Assembly: GCA_910588895.1 (NCBI GenBank)
Contig: CAJUSS010000110.1
Location: 1-11,726 of the forward strand
Reading direction: 5' to 3'
From: an uncultured Lachnospiraceae bacterium
GTDB lineage: Bacteria > Bacillota > Clostridia > Lachnospirales > Lachnospiraceae
DNA: 11,726 nucleotides
Positions 1 to 6,738 of the stretch are shown one piece after another; position 1 is the stretch's first letter, and each line of letters opens with the position of its first letter. The position numbers and the translations under genes were made by a program. Below the pieces are notes generated by a model, which ran no database searches, had not been told where the DNA came from, and worked only from the letters and a program-made list of their open reading frames with translations.

Positions 1-138
1 TGTAGCAAAAACTATATAATGTATTGGGGGGGTTACGTCTATTATAATAGCATAACTTTCACGATAAGTGTGCACAAACTTCACTTTTTTTCATTTTCCT
101 TTTTGTGCAGATCATCTATCCCCTATCCAGTCTCCTTC
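1..138. other. AT-rich intergenic region downstream of ftsH
   Basis: This stretch is clearly more AT-rich than the rest of the window and holds no convincing gene. It contains a perfect 12-bp palindrome at 39-50 (CTATTATAATAG), which puts a TATAAT-like -10 on both strands. On the minus strand it also reads as an extended -10 (TGC then TATTAT, 44-49), but no good -35 is in place, so a promoter for the next minus-strand gene beyond the window is only possible. An 8-bp inverted repeat (TGCACAAA at 71-78, TTTGTGCA at 102-109) encloses a purine-rich loop on the minus strand. It has no T-run after it, so it is not a recognisable ftsH terminator. A run of seven Gs lies at 26-32. Confidence 0.4.
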
Positions 139-1965
139 TCAGGCCATCCCCGCCGCCCCTGATGGGAACAGCTCCTCGAACTCCTGCTGTCCGATCTTCT
201 CTTTTGTCAAAAGGAGCTTGCTGCAGGCATGGAGCACGCTCTCATTCTCCAAGATGATCTGCCTTGCCTTCTGGTAGCACTCATCGATGATCCGCTTCAC
301 CTCTCCGTCGATCACGGTAGCCACCGTTTCGCCGTACGCTTTCGTGTGCGCCAGATCCCGGCCGATAAAGACCTCATCCCCATCGCTGCCGTAATCGATC
401 ATGCCCACCTTCTCGGACATGCCGTACTGGGTCACCATGGCCCGCGCGATACCGGTGGCCTGCTTGATATCCTGGGAAGCTCCCGTGGTGATATCGTCAA
501 AGATCAGCTCCTCCGCGATCCGGCCGCCCAGAGAGACCATGATATGCTGGAGCATCCTTCCCCTGGTCATGAACATCTCGTCTTTCTCCGGCAGCGGCAT
601 CGTGTATCCGCTGGCTCCGTTCCCGGTAGGTATGATCGAGACCGTGTGTACCGGCCCTACATCCGGCAGCACATGGAACAAGATCGCATGGCCGGCCTCA
701 TGGTAGGCGGTCACCTTCTTATCCTTTTCCGCGATCACCTTGCTCCGCTTCTCTGTGCCGATGCCCACCTTGACAAAGGCCTTATCGATGTCCTCCTGGC
801 GAAGGTAATGCCGGCCGTCCTTCGCCGTCAGGATCGCCGCCTCGTTCATCAGGTTCTCCAGATCTGCCCCTGTAAAGCCGGAGGTGGTCTGGGCCACCCG
901 TTTTAAGTCCACATCATCGCTCAGAGGCTTCTCCTTGCAGTGGACCTTCAAGATCTCCTCCCGGCCCTTCACATCCGGCCGCCCCACGTTCACCTTTCGG
1001 TCAAAACGCCCCGGGCGCAGGATAGCGGGATCTAAGATATCCACCCGGTTCGTGGCCGCCATCACGATGATCCCTTCATTGACCCCGAAGCCGTCCATCT
1101 CCACCAAGAGCTGGTTCAGGGTCTGCTCCCTCTCATCATGGCCGCCGCCCATGCCGGTGCCCCTCCGGCGGGCCACCGCGTCGATCTCATCGATGAAAAC
1201 GATACAGGGCGCGTTCTTCTTTGCATCCTCGAACAGATCCCGCACACGGGAGGCGCCCACGCCCACGAACATCTCCACAAAATCAGAACCGGAGATCGAG
1301 AAAAAGGGTACGCCCGCTTCTCCGGCCACAGCCTTTGCGAGCAAAGTCTTGCCCGTGCCGGGCGGGCCCACCAGCAGGAGGCCTTTGGGGATCCTGGCGC
1401 CCACGCTGGTATATTTCTGGGGCTGGCGCAGAAAATCCACCACCTCCGCAAGCTCTTCCTTCTCCTCGTCCAGCCCGGCAACATTGTGGAAATTGGTCTT
1501 GCTGTCCCGGCTGACCCTGGCCCGGCTCTTGCCGAAGTTCATCATCTTGGCATTGGCTCCGCCGCCTGTGGCCCGGGCGTTCATCATGGTGATCAGGACC
1601 ACCACCACCACACCGGATAGCAGGATGGGCAGCATCACGCTCAGCAGGATGTTCTCCTGCGGCACGTCATACAGGATATGATCGATCTCCTTTTCCTGCA
1701 AAAGCCGTTGCTCCACCGTCACGTCGGACGTATTATACTGCCGGATACTGCCATCCTTCAGCTTCAGCTCCACCTCGCCTGTAGGCGTCTGCTGGTTCTG
1801 CCGAATCGCTACCTCCTCCACCTGGTCTCCGTCTAATAAATGCAAGTATTCCTGATAACTGATATCTTCATTGATAAAGACCTGCCGGGAAAATGTCATC
1901 ACGATCAGGAGCATCATCACCATGATGAGCACAAACCCGAAGCCTCTGTATTGCTGTTGTCTCAA
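139..1965 (-). CDS. ftsH: ATP-dependent zinc metalloprotease FtsH
   Basis: Membrane-anchored AAA+ protease that unfolds and degrades membrane and short-lived cytosolic proteins as a hexamer. The 608-residue product has two N-terminal membrane segments (about 9-25 and 107-128) flanking the small extracytoplasmic domain. Then come Walker A GPPGTGKT (200-207), Walker B IVFIDE (255-260), the second region of homology with RPGRFDR (317-323), zinc motif HEAGH (422-426) and the third ligand Asp499 in TTGASQD. Length and order are normal for the family. The start is TTG: TAAGGAGG lies 7 nt upstream, and the first in-frame ATG (codon 15) would cut the first membrane segment. It is last in the tilS-hpt-ftsH group, behind a structured 186-nt leader. 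In Bacillus, FtsH degrades SpoIIE, which is encoded nearby; whether that holds here, where SpoIIE lacks its membrane part, is unknown. Confidence 0.98.
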   Translation of the reverse strand: MRQQQYRGFGFVLIMVMMLLIVMTFSRQVFINEDISYQEYLHLLDGDQVEEVAIRQNQQTPTGEVELKLKDGSIRQYNTSDVTVEQRLLQEKEIDHILYDVPQENILLSVMLPILLSGVVVVVLITMMNARATGGGANAKMMNFGKSRARVSRDSKTNFHNVAGLDEEKEELAEVVDFLRQPQKYTSVGARIPKGLLLVGPPGTGKTLLAKAVAGEAGVPFFSISGSDFVEMFVGVGASRVRDLFEDAKKNAPCIVFIDEIDAVARRRGTGMGGGHDEREQTLNQLLVEMDGFGVNEGIIVMAATNRVDILDPAILRPGRFDRKVNVGRPDVKGREEILKVHCKEKPLSDDVDLKRVAQTTSGFTGADLENLMNEAAILTAKDGRHYLRQEDIDKAFVKVGIGTEKRSKVIAEKDKKVTAYHEAGHAILFHVLPDVGPVHTVSIIPTGNGASGYTMPLPEKDEMFMTRGRMLQHIMVSLGGRIAEELIFDDITTGASQDIKQATGIARAMVTQYGMSEKVGMIDYGSDGDEVFIGRDLAHTKAYGETVATVIDGEVKRIIDECYQKARQIILENESVLHACSKLLLTKEKIGQQEFEELFPSGAAGMA

Positions 1966-2151
1966 CTAGCTGCCTCCTTACTGTTCGTGACCGCGCAGAT
2001 CCTCTGCACGGTCATGGCATCCGGTCATCTCAGATCGCTGCGCGATGGGCCGGATGCTTTCGACCACCACTCTTTCGTACGGTCAGCGCAGCAAGCTTCC
2101 GGAGCAGACCCTGCCTTAAGAGAAGCCCGCGCAGACCTGCCTGAACGGTCA
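1966..2151 (-). promoter_or_regulatory. structured leader between hpt and ftsH
   Basis: Non-coding 186 nt with much potential RNA structure and no clear sigma-A promoter. Read on the minus strand it holds: a direct repeat (GGCAGGTCTGC at 2131-2141, GGCAGGGTCTGC at 2104-2115); a 19-nt stretch at 2077-2095 that matches the hup leader at 17 positions; a stem with 8-bp arms at 2017-2024/2050-2057 plus an inner CATC/GATG pairing; and a perfect 12-pair hairpin at 1988-2014 just before the ribosome binding site. The heptamer TGACCGT occurs three times (2145-2151, 2079-2085, 2008-2014). The structures are seen directly; a role in controlling ftsH is inference. Confidence 0.5.
1988..2014 (-). promoter_or_regulatory. 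12-bp hairpin immediately upstream of the ftsH RBS
   Basis: On the minus strand, arms TGACCGTGCAGA and TCTGCGCGGTCA close a GGA loop. The one non-Watson-Crick position is a G-U pair in the minus-strand RNA but a C-A mismatch on the plus strand, which points to a working minus-strand RNA. No T-run follows, so it is not an intrinsic terminator. It ends 8 nt before the TAAGGAGG of ftsH. Confidence 0.6.
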
Positions 2152-2676
2152 CTACAGTTCTACGACTCCGATATAGGGCAGGTTCCTGTACTTCTGGTCA
2201 TAGTCCAGGCCATAGCCCACCACAAACTCATCCGGGATGGAAAAACAGGTATAGTCCACCTTCACCTGCTTCTTTATCCGGCGCTCCGGTTTATCTAACA
2301 GGGTGCAGATCTGGATGCTCTTCGGATGCCTCTGCCACAGGATCTCCAGCAGATAGGACAGGGTCCGCCCGGAATCGATGATATCCTCCACGATGAGGAC
2401 ATCCTTGCCCTCCAAAGGCTCATCCAGATCCTTAATGATCCTCACCACGCCGCTGGACTTTGTGCCGCTGCCATAGCTGGACACGGACATGAAATCCAGC
2501 GACACCGGCACGGTCAGCCGTTTGGCCAGCTCACAGGTGAAAAACACACCGCCCTTTAAGACACAGATCAGATGGACCTGTCTTCCCTCGTGATCCTTGC
2601 TGATCTGCTCTGCGATCTCACTGATCCTGGCATTTACCTCATCCTCCGAAAGCAGCACCCGAATTTTATCTGCCAT
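2152..2676 (-). CDS. hpt: hypoxanthine phosphoribosyltransferase
   Basis: Purine salvage enzyme of the cytoplasm: transfers phosphoribosyl from PRPP to hypoxanthine or guanine, giving IMP or GMP. The 174-residue product has the usual family length. It shows the PRPP-loop LKGG near residue 40 and the PRPP-binding signature VLIVEDIIDSGRTL (93-106) with the paired acidic residues Glu97-Asp98. The C-terminal part has the aromatic and aspartate positions (VVGYGLDYDQKYRNLPYIG) typical of the bacterial enzymes. Its ATG lies inside the end of tilS (11-nt overlap), with a GGAGGAG binding site in the tilS coding sequence, so the two are probably translationally coupled. The order tilS-hpt-ftsH is the classic Firmicutes arrangement, in which Hpt and TilS are also known to interact in Bacillus. 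Confidence 0.96.
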   Translation of the reverse strand: MADKIRVLLSEDEVNARISEIAEQISKDHEGRQVHLICVLKGGVFFTCELAKRLTVPVSLDFMSVSSYGSGTKSSGVVRIIKDLDEPLEGKDVLIVEDIIDSGRTLSYLLEILWQRHPKSIQICTLLDKPERRIKKQVKVDYTCFSIPDEFVVGYGLDYDQKYRNLPYIGVVEL

Positions 2677-4057
2677 CCTCTTCTCCTCCGCTCATGTGTA
2701 CTTGTAAGATCCTCTTTGTCTTCTCTGTAACCTTGCAGCCCTCGCTGATCCTCCGCCCGATCACCCACAGGATATGGCTCCCGTCCGCTAAGAGGAACAC
2801 CTGATCCCTCAGATGAGAGGGGACCTTCTCATCGATCAGATAGGACTTGATCGTCTTATGTCCGCCGCCCGGAAGGAGGAGATAATCCCCTGTCTGCCGG
2901 GTCCTGACAGACAACATTCCATTTATTTTATCATGATCGAACCATTTCGTATACTGGTTTTTGGGGATTTTCATCCCTTTCTCGTAAAAAAAAGTCTCAA
3001 AAACCAGCTTGGGGACCGGGGCGTCCCCCTTCTTCTTTTGGCCATCCTTCCTCTCGATCCAAAGATGATCGTAGGTCCGCCTGGCCATCAGGCCATAGGG
3101 AAGATCCGCCTGCCTGCCCGCCTGCTTCTCCAAAAGCTCCCGCACCTCTTCCACATGGACGCTGGTGATATCCTTTTTCGAGCCGGTCATATCCCCGATC
3201 ATCTGTCGGATCACATAGGTCTGGATGATCGCCGGCTCTCTCCTTAAGGCCTTTGCATCTGCCCCAGACCGGGCCGTCTCCTCCTGCCCGTCCTGTCCAT
3301 CCTCCAGGATGCCGTACTGCCTTAGCCAGAGCGCTGCCTGCTGCTCCAGATACCTATCGGCCTGGCGCATACGCTCTGCCGCCTGCAGGATATGTTCCCC
3401 TGCCCGCACATTGATGTCCGAGCAGATCATGGGCAGGACCTTTAAGCGCAGTTTATTTCTGGTCCGGTCCGCCTCCAGGTTTGTCTGGTCCTGGCAGTAC
3501 CCGACCCCCTCCTCCTTAAGGAAGCGCAGGATCTCCTGGCGGGTCAGGGTGAGCAGCGGGCGGATGATCCTCCCCCGCATGGGGCTGATCCCCCCCAGTC
3601 CCTTTAGACCGCTCCCCCGGAAGAGATTGTGGAGGATCGTCTCCACATTGTCATCCCCATGGTGGGCCACAGCGATCCGGACCTCTCTTCCCGACTGCCG
3701 CTCCCACTGGTCGGCCGCCTCCTCCAGCACCTGATAGCGCAGCTCCCTGGCAGCCTCCTCCTCGGACAGCTTTTTTTCTTCAGAAAATGCATGTACATCT
3801 ACATATCTTATGCTGCATTGTACCGAAAGTTTCCCGCAGAGCGCTTTCGTGAAAGCCGCATCCCGATCCGCCTCCTCCCCGCGGAGCCCGTGATGCACAT
3901 GGAGAGCCTTGAGCTCTATGCTCCAGTCTTCCCGCATCTGGGCCAATACATACAAAAGGCAGACCGAATCTGCCCCGCCGGATACCGCCGCCAGCACCTG
4001 TCCTCCCGGCTGCAAGAGCCCGTGCTTTATGATCGCCTCTTCTACCTGTCTCCTCAT
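2666..4057 (-). CDS. tilS: tRNA(Ile)-lysidine synthase TilS
   Basis: Modifies C34 of the tRNA-Ile CAU anticodon to lysidine with lysine and ATP, so that it reads AUA and accepts isoleucine; essential in most bacteria. The N-terminal PP-loop ATPase motif SGGADS sits at about 26-31, followed by the HHGLRGEEADRDA region and by AHHGDDNVETILHNLFRGSGLKGL. A middle helical domain and a C-terminal TilS domain (RTRQTGDYLLLPGGGHKTIK, then the RDQVFLLADG region) complete a 463-residue protein of normal size. The frame is open back to an ATG at 4087, but AAGGAGG at 4062-4068 favours the ATG at 4057. Its spacing is short (4 nt), so the 473-residue form remains possible. It follows spoIIE closely, and its end overlaps the hpt start. 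Confidence 0.94.
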   Translation of the reverse strand: MRRQVEEAIIKHGLLQPGGQVLAAVSGGADSVCLLYVLAQMREDWSIELKALHVHHGLRGEEADRDAAFTKALCGKLSVQCSIRYVDVHAFSEEKKLSEEEAARELRYQVLEEAADQWERQSGREVRIAVAHHGDDNVETILHNLFRGSGLKGLGGISPMRGRIIRPLLTLTRQEILRFLKEEGVGYCQDQTNLEADRTRNKLRLKVLPMICSDINVRAGEHILQAAERMRQADRYLEQQAALWLRQYGILEDGQDGQEETARSGADAKALRREPAIIQTYVIRQMIGDMTGSKKDITSVHVEEVRELLEKQAGRQADLPYGLMARRTYDHLWIERKDGQKKKGDAPVPKLVFETFFYEKGMKIPKNQYTKWFDHDKINGMLSVRTRQTGDYLLLPGGGHKTIKSYLIDEKVPSHLRDQVFLLADGSHILWVIGRRISEGCKVTEKTKRILQVHMSGGEEDGR

Positions 4058-4121
4058 CCTGCCTCCTTCGTATCCCTCACCTGTCATCCGCCCGCTCGTC
4101 TCTATAGCCGTCCCCCACGGC

Positions 4122-5540
4122 TCACCCCCGCTCCCAGATCCCGGCGGTGAGCACGGTCATGTCATCTCTCGCCCCTTCATCTGCCGACAAAGCGAACTGC
4201 AGCACCTGCTCTGCGATGTCCTGAGGCTTTCCCGGAGGAAGGGATACCAGAAAGTCCCGCATCACCTCTTCCTTATCCTCTCCCGGCAATGCCTCCAAGA
4301 CCCCGTCGCTGACCATGATGATCCGGTCATCGTCCCAAAGCTTCCTGGAAAGGAGCACCGGCTCGATCGGGTTTAAGATGCCGATCGGCACATTTCCCGC
4401 CTCCAAAAGCTCCACGCCGTCTTGTCCCATCACGAAGGAAGCGGCCGCCCCAAGCTTCATAGCCTCCAACACACCGGAATTCAGATCCACACAGACCAGA
4501 TCCACCGCCGCCGGGTTCTGTTCCTTTCCCGCCAGCAAGAGCACGGTGTTCACCAGCTTTAAGGAAGAGCGGGCAGAAAAACCGGCCTCCATCAGCTGCT
4601 CCGTCAGCTCGATGACCTTGGCGCTCTCCCGGCTGGCCTTTTCCCCGCTCCCCATGCCATCCGCCAGCCCCATGATCGCCTGGCCCTCCAGATCCTTAAA
4701 AAACGTATAGTTGTCCCCGGAGACCGCCTCCCCCTCCTTTGGGACCTTCGCGATCCCAAAGAGCATCTGATAGCGCCCCTCCTCAACAAAGCGCAGAGTA
4801 CCTGCCTGCCTGGTGACGATCGCCTTGCTGTCCCGGGCCGGATTCCATCTCTGCTTCCCCATAGCCTGTCCCAGGACAGCCGCCGCCTCCTTGGCCATCA
4901 GGCAGGCTCCGTGGGTGGTCCGCACGGTCAGGAAGGCCTCCCTCTGCCGGTCCTCATACTCCAGCACCAGCATCTTTTCCACCAGCATGTGACGCCGGCG
5001 AAAGGCCTTCTTCACCGTCATCTCCCACTGGCTGGTCACATCCACTGCCTGCTCCATCTGTCTGGAAAACTCCTCGATGATCGTCGCCAGCTCCCTGAAC
5101 TGCACGACCACCGCATCCCGGCTCTCCAAAAAACGGTTCTTCCAGGATAAGTTCATGGTGGCTCTTCCCAGACTGCGGTTCAGCTGCTCCAGATACCGGT
5201 CCTTATGGAAACAGGTCTGACGGAACAGGAGGGGCATGTCCTCCATCCGCACCGCCCCATGGACCTCAAATGCCCGCAGGAGATAGTACAGATAATAGCT
5301 GTCCTCCCTGGCGCTGTCCTGATAGAGATTGCAGCGGCTGCAGCTGCCGCACACCATGGCCGCTGCAGTCTGCATGGCCGCTGCCCCGTCCTCCTTCGTC
5401 AAGTGCTGCCCGTCCATCTCCTCTGTAAAAGACTGGGCCAGACGCTTTAAGGAGGAAGCCATATCCCCCAGCCGGGCCGCTGTATATACATTCACATCCG
5501 CCATATCCAGACGTCTCTGATCCTGTTTTTGGAACAACAC
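4122..5540 (-). CDS. spoIIE: SpoIIE-type PP2C phosphatase lacking the membrane domain
   Basis: SpoIIE dephosphorylates the anti-anti-sigma factor SpoIIAA and so activates sigma-F in the forespore. The C-terminal PP2C domain is intact: metal-binding aspartates are visible in VSGDNY (about 276), LADGMGSG (294), VSDG (412) and RDDMT (459/460). Upstream is the SpoIIE-like central region with a Cys cluster (CGSCSRC at 64-70) and a helical stretch. The ten-helix membrane domain of Bacillus SpoIIE (about 830 residues) is entirely missing; no hydrophobic segment is present and none could fit before divIC. The start is chosen as GTG 5538-5540, 6 nt after GGGAGGG. TTG 5537 and ATG 5555 (behind AAGGA) are alternatives, and the frame opens further to 5666 without a good site. 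Context (divIC, yabPQ) supports a sporulation role; loss of the anchor implies different localisation. Confidence 0.88.
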   Translation of the reverse strand: MLFQKQDQRRLDMADVNVYTAARLGDMASSLKRLAQSFTEEMDGQHLTKEDGAAAMQTAAAMVCGSCSRCNLYQDSAREDSYYLYYLLRAFEVHGAVRMEDMPLLFRQTCFHKDRYLEQLNRSLGRATMNLSWKNRFLESRDAVVVQFRELATIIEEFSRQMEQAVDVTSQWEMTVKKAFRRRHMLVEKMLVLEYEDRQREAFLTVRTTHGACLMAKEAAAVLGQAMGKQRWNPARDSKAIVTRQAGTLRFVEEGRYQMLFGIAKVPKEGEAVSGDNYTFFKDLEGQAIMGLADGMGSGEKASRESAKVIELTEQLMEAGFSARSSLKLVNTVLLLAGKEQNPAAVDLVCVDLNSGVLEAMKLGAAASFVMGQDGVELLEAGNVPIGILNPIEPVLLSRKLWDDDRIIMVSDGVLEALPGEDKEEVMRDFLVSLPPGKPQDIAEQVLQFALSADEGARDDMTVLTAGIWERG

Positions 5541-5672
5541 AAAAATCCCTCCCATCCGCATATCCTTATTTTTGATGGGCTCTTTATGCCGCCTTCTCTG
5601 GTCAACGCCAGACCGCGGCATGGACTGCCACTCAAAAAGAGTATATGCTGACCGGAGGGAGATCATTACTGG

Positions 5673-6047
5673 TCACTGCACAGGTTTTAGCAGGATCTCC
5701 TCCCGCTTGACCAGTCCCAGCTTCTCTTTCGCCACTTCCTCGATGTACTGCTTTGTCTGGACATAGATCTTTCGTTCCTCCAGCTCTTCTTTCCGCGCTT
5801 CTTCTTCAGCCTTTTGGGCCAGCAGGTTCTCCTCCCGGATCTGATAGGCCAGATCTCTTTCCTTTAAAGATGCGCTTTTTAGCCCGATCACCACCGCCAG
5901 GCTGAGCACCACCAGCGTGACCCCTATGAGCGCAAATCGGTTCCCCCACCTGTCCCTCTTTTTCTCCCGGGACCTTTTCGTCTTGTTCTTCATCCGTACC
6001 ACCACTTTTTTTACGGGCCTTTTTTCGACGGTATCTTCCTTTATCAT
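5673..6047 (-). CDS. divIC: septum formation initiator family protein (DivIC/FtsL-like)
   Basis: Small bitopic division protein; DivIC family members form a complex with FtsL and DivIB at the septum. The 124-residue frame has a strongly basic cytoplasmic N terminus, one membrane segment (about 38-56, FALIGVTLVVLSLAVVIGL), a charged coiled-coil (about 60-98) and the family's C-terminal signature YIEEVAKEKLGLVKREEILL. The start is uncertain. ATG 6047 follows a TGA in this frame by 3 nt and has a weak binding site; ATG at codon 19 (5993) is the alternative. The 5' third overlaps the yabQ frame by up to 242 nt in a different register, which is unusual. Position between yabQ and spoIIE matches Bacillus and many Clostridia. 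Confidence 0.9.
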   Translation of the reverse strand: MIKEDTVEKRPVKKVVVRMKNKTKRSREKKRDRWGNRFALIGVTLVVLSLAVVIGLKSASLKERDLAYQIREENLLAQKAEEEARKEELEERKIYVQTKQYIEEVAKEKLGLVKREEILLKPVQ

Positions 6048-6378
6048 ATTTCATTTTACCCCATCCGATCCCTTTTTGCAAGAGTGCCAGCACATTTCTG
6101 CTGATCAGCCGGTCGTAGACCGCCATCCCGAAAAAGATCCCCCCGATCACATACCCCCGTAAGATCCCGTCATTCTGCCGGTACAGAAGGGAAAAGGCCG
6201 ACAGGCTGACATAGATCCAGTACAGAAGGTCCTCCAGGCTCACCAGCCAGTCCTTCTTTGTGAAGAGGAGGCGGCTGACCCGCAAAAAGTCATAGCAGAA
6301 CATCAGCCAGCAGCCCAGGCCCAGACAGCTCACAAGGAGCACGGCCTGGTCCAGGATCTCATCGCTCACCATACCCAT
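5806..6378 (-). CDS. yabQ: spore cortex protein YabQ, with unusual 3' overlap
   Basis: YabQ is a mother-cell membrane protein needed for spore cortex formation in Bacillus. The first 110 or so residues fit the family: several hydrophobic segments and the signature YDFLRVSRLLF near residue 30, then YWIYVSLSAFSLLY and YVIGGIFFGMAVYDRLI. After about residue 113 the frame becomes a basic, Gly/Pro-rich tail that is out of frame with divIC for 242 nt and does not look like a folded domain. This may be read-through after loss of an earlier stop or a frameshift: one reading frame over, a TGA lies at 6051-6053, just before the divIC ATG. The start has no strong binding site; ATG 6378 is taken, with GTG 6384 and ATG 6372 possible. 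Probably coupled to yabP, which ends 8 nt upstream. Confidence 0.85.
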   Translation of the reverse strand: MGMVSDEILDQAVLLVSCLGLGCWLMFCYDFLRVSRLLFTKKDWLVSLEDLLYWIYVSLSAFSLLYRQNDGILRGYVIGGIFFGMAVYDRLISRNVLALLQKGIGWGKMKYDKGRYRRKKARKKSGGTDEEQDEKVPGEKEGQVGEPICAHRGHAGGAQPGGGDRAKKRIFKGKRSGLSDPGGEPAGPKG

Positions 6379-6386
6379 ATGCACGC

Positions 6387-6671
6387 CTAGCGGAACAGAC
6401 GGCTGAGCAGGGACTCGCCCGACCTGCGCAGCGACACATTAGAACTGTAGATAAGGCTGTCAGCCTGTCCATCCACATCTACTTCCCCCTTGTCCAATGT
6501 GAGCCTGCTGACACACAGATCCTTCCCCTTGATCGTCAGCAGGCCTTTATCTGTATCCAGGACCACCTGGTCTTCATCAAAAGAGATCACATCCACGATA
6601 CCGGTCATGCTCATCTTGCCCCGGTCTTCCATCATCAGGCGATGAGGGCGTCCACCCACTTTTTCTTCCAT
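6387..6671 (-). CDS. yabP: sporulation protein YabP
   Basis: Small mother-cell protein of spore formation, linked to spore coat/cortex assembly in Bacillus; the biochemical role is not known. The 94-residue product has the family pattern throughout: RPHRLMMEDRGKMSMTGI near the N terminus, VISFDEDQVVLDTDKGLLTI, LTLDKGEVDVDGQADSLIYS, and the conserved end SLLSRLFR. There is no signal peptide or membrane segment. A strong AGGAGG precedes ATG 6671. That binding site lies beside and partly within one arm of an inverted repeat, and a sigma-E-like promoter starts just upstream, so expression is probably tied to the mother cell. It forms a unit with yabQ downstream. Confidence 0.95.
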   Translation of the reverse strand: MEEKVGGRPHRLMMEDRGKMSMTGIVDVISFDEDQVVLDTDKGLLTIKGKDLCVSRLTLDKGEVDVDGQADSLIYSSNVSLRRSGESLLSRLFR

Positions 6672-6674
6672 AAT

Positions 6675-6723
6675 AAAAAACCTCCTGCTATACCAAACTT
6701 AGTTCAGTATATTAAGAGGTTTT
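6675..6723 (-). promoter_or_regulatory. RBS-masking, terminator-like hairpin before yabP
   Basis: In minus-strand RNA, AAAACCTC (6716-6723) pairs with GAGGTTTT (6677-6684). After a symmetrical 4x4 internal loop, TATAC (6707-6711) pairs with GTATA (6689-6693), and AAC/GTT can pair in the loop. The downstream arm carries the last four bases (GAGG) of the yabP AGGAGG and runs into six Ts (6675-6680). It could either stop read-through from hup-rqcP or hide the yabP binding site. Pairing is seen directly; the effect is inferred. Confidence 0.55.
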
Positions 6724-6735
6724 GCAAAATATGAC
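6706..6735 (-). promoter_or_regulatory. probable sigma-E promoter for yabP-yabQ
   Basis: Minus strand: -35 TCATATT (6728-6734; full match to the Bacillus sigma-E pattern KMATATT, and preceded by G), a 14-nt spacer, and -10 AATATACT (6706-6713; 6 of 8 against CATACAMT). It lies wholly between the rqcP stop and yabP. The expected start of transcription is near 6698-6701, giving a leader of about 28 nt with a free ribosome binding site. Mother-cell expression of yabP in Bacillus supports this. Consensus is quoted from memory. Confidence 0.6.
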
Positions 6736-6738
6736 TGC

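Noticed and set aside
26..32. Run of seven Gs as a phase-variable tract
   Set aside because: It lies outside any gene I can see and has no promoter spacing role that can be shown from the window.
229..906. Plus-strand frame of 225 codons, with another at 884-1681
   Set aside because: Both are antisense to highly conserved parts of ftsH; no binding site or recognisable product.
1116..1484. Second minus-strand frame of 122 codons inside ftsH
   Set aside because: Overlaps the AAA+ core of FtsH in another register; Trp/Arg-rich composition typical of a shadow.
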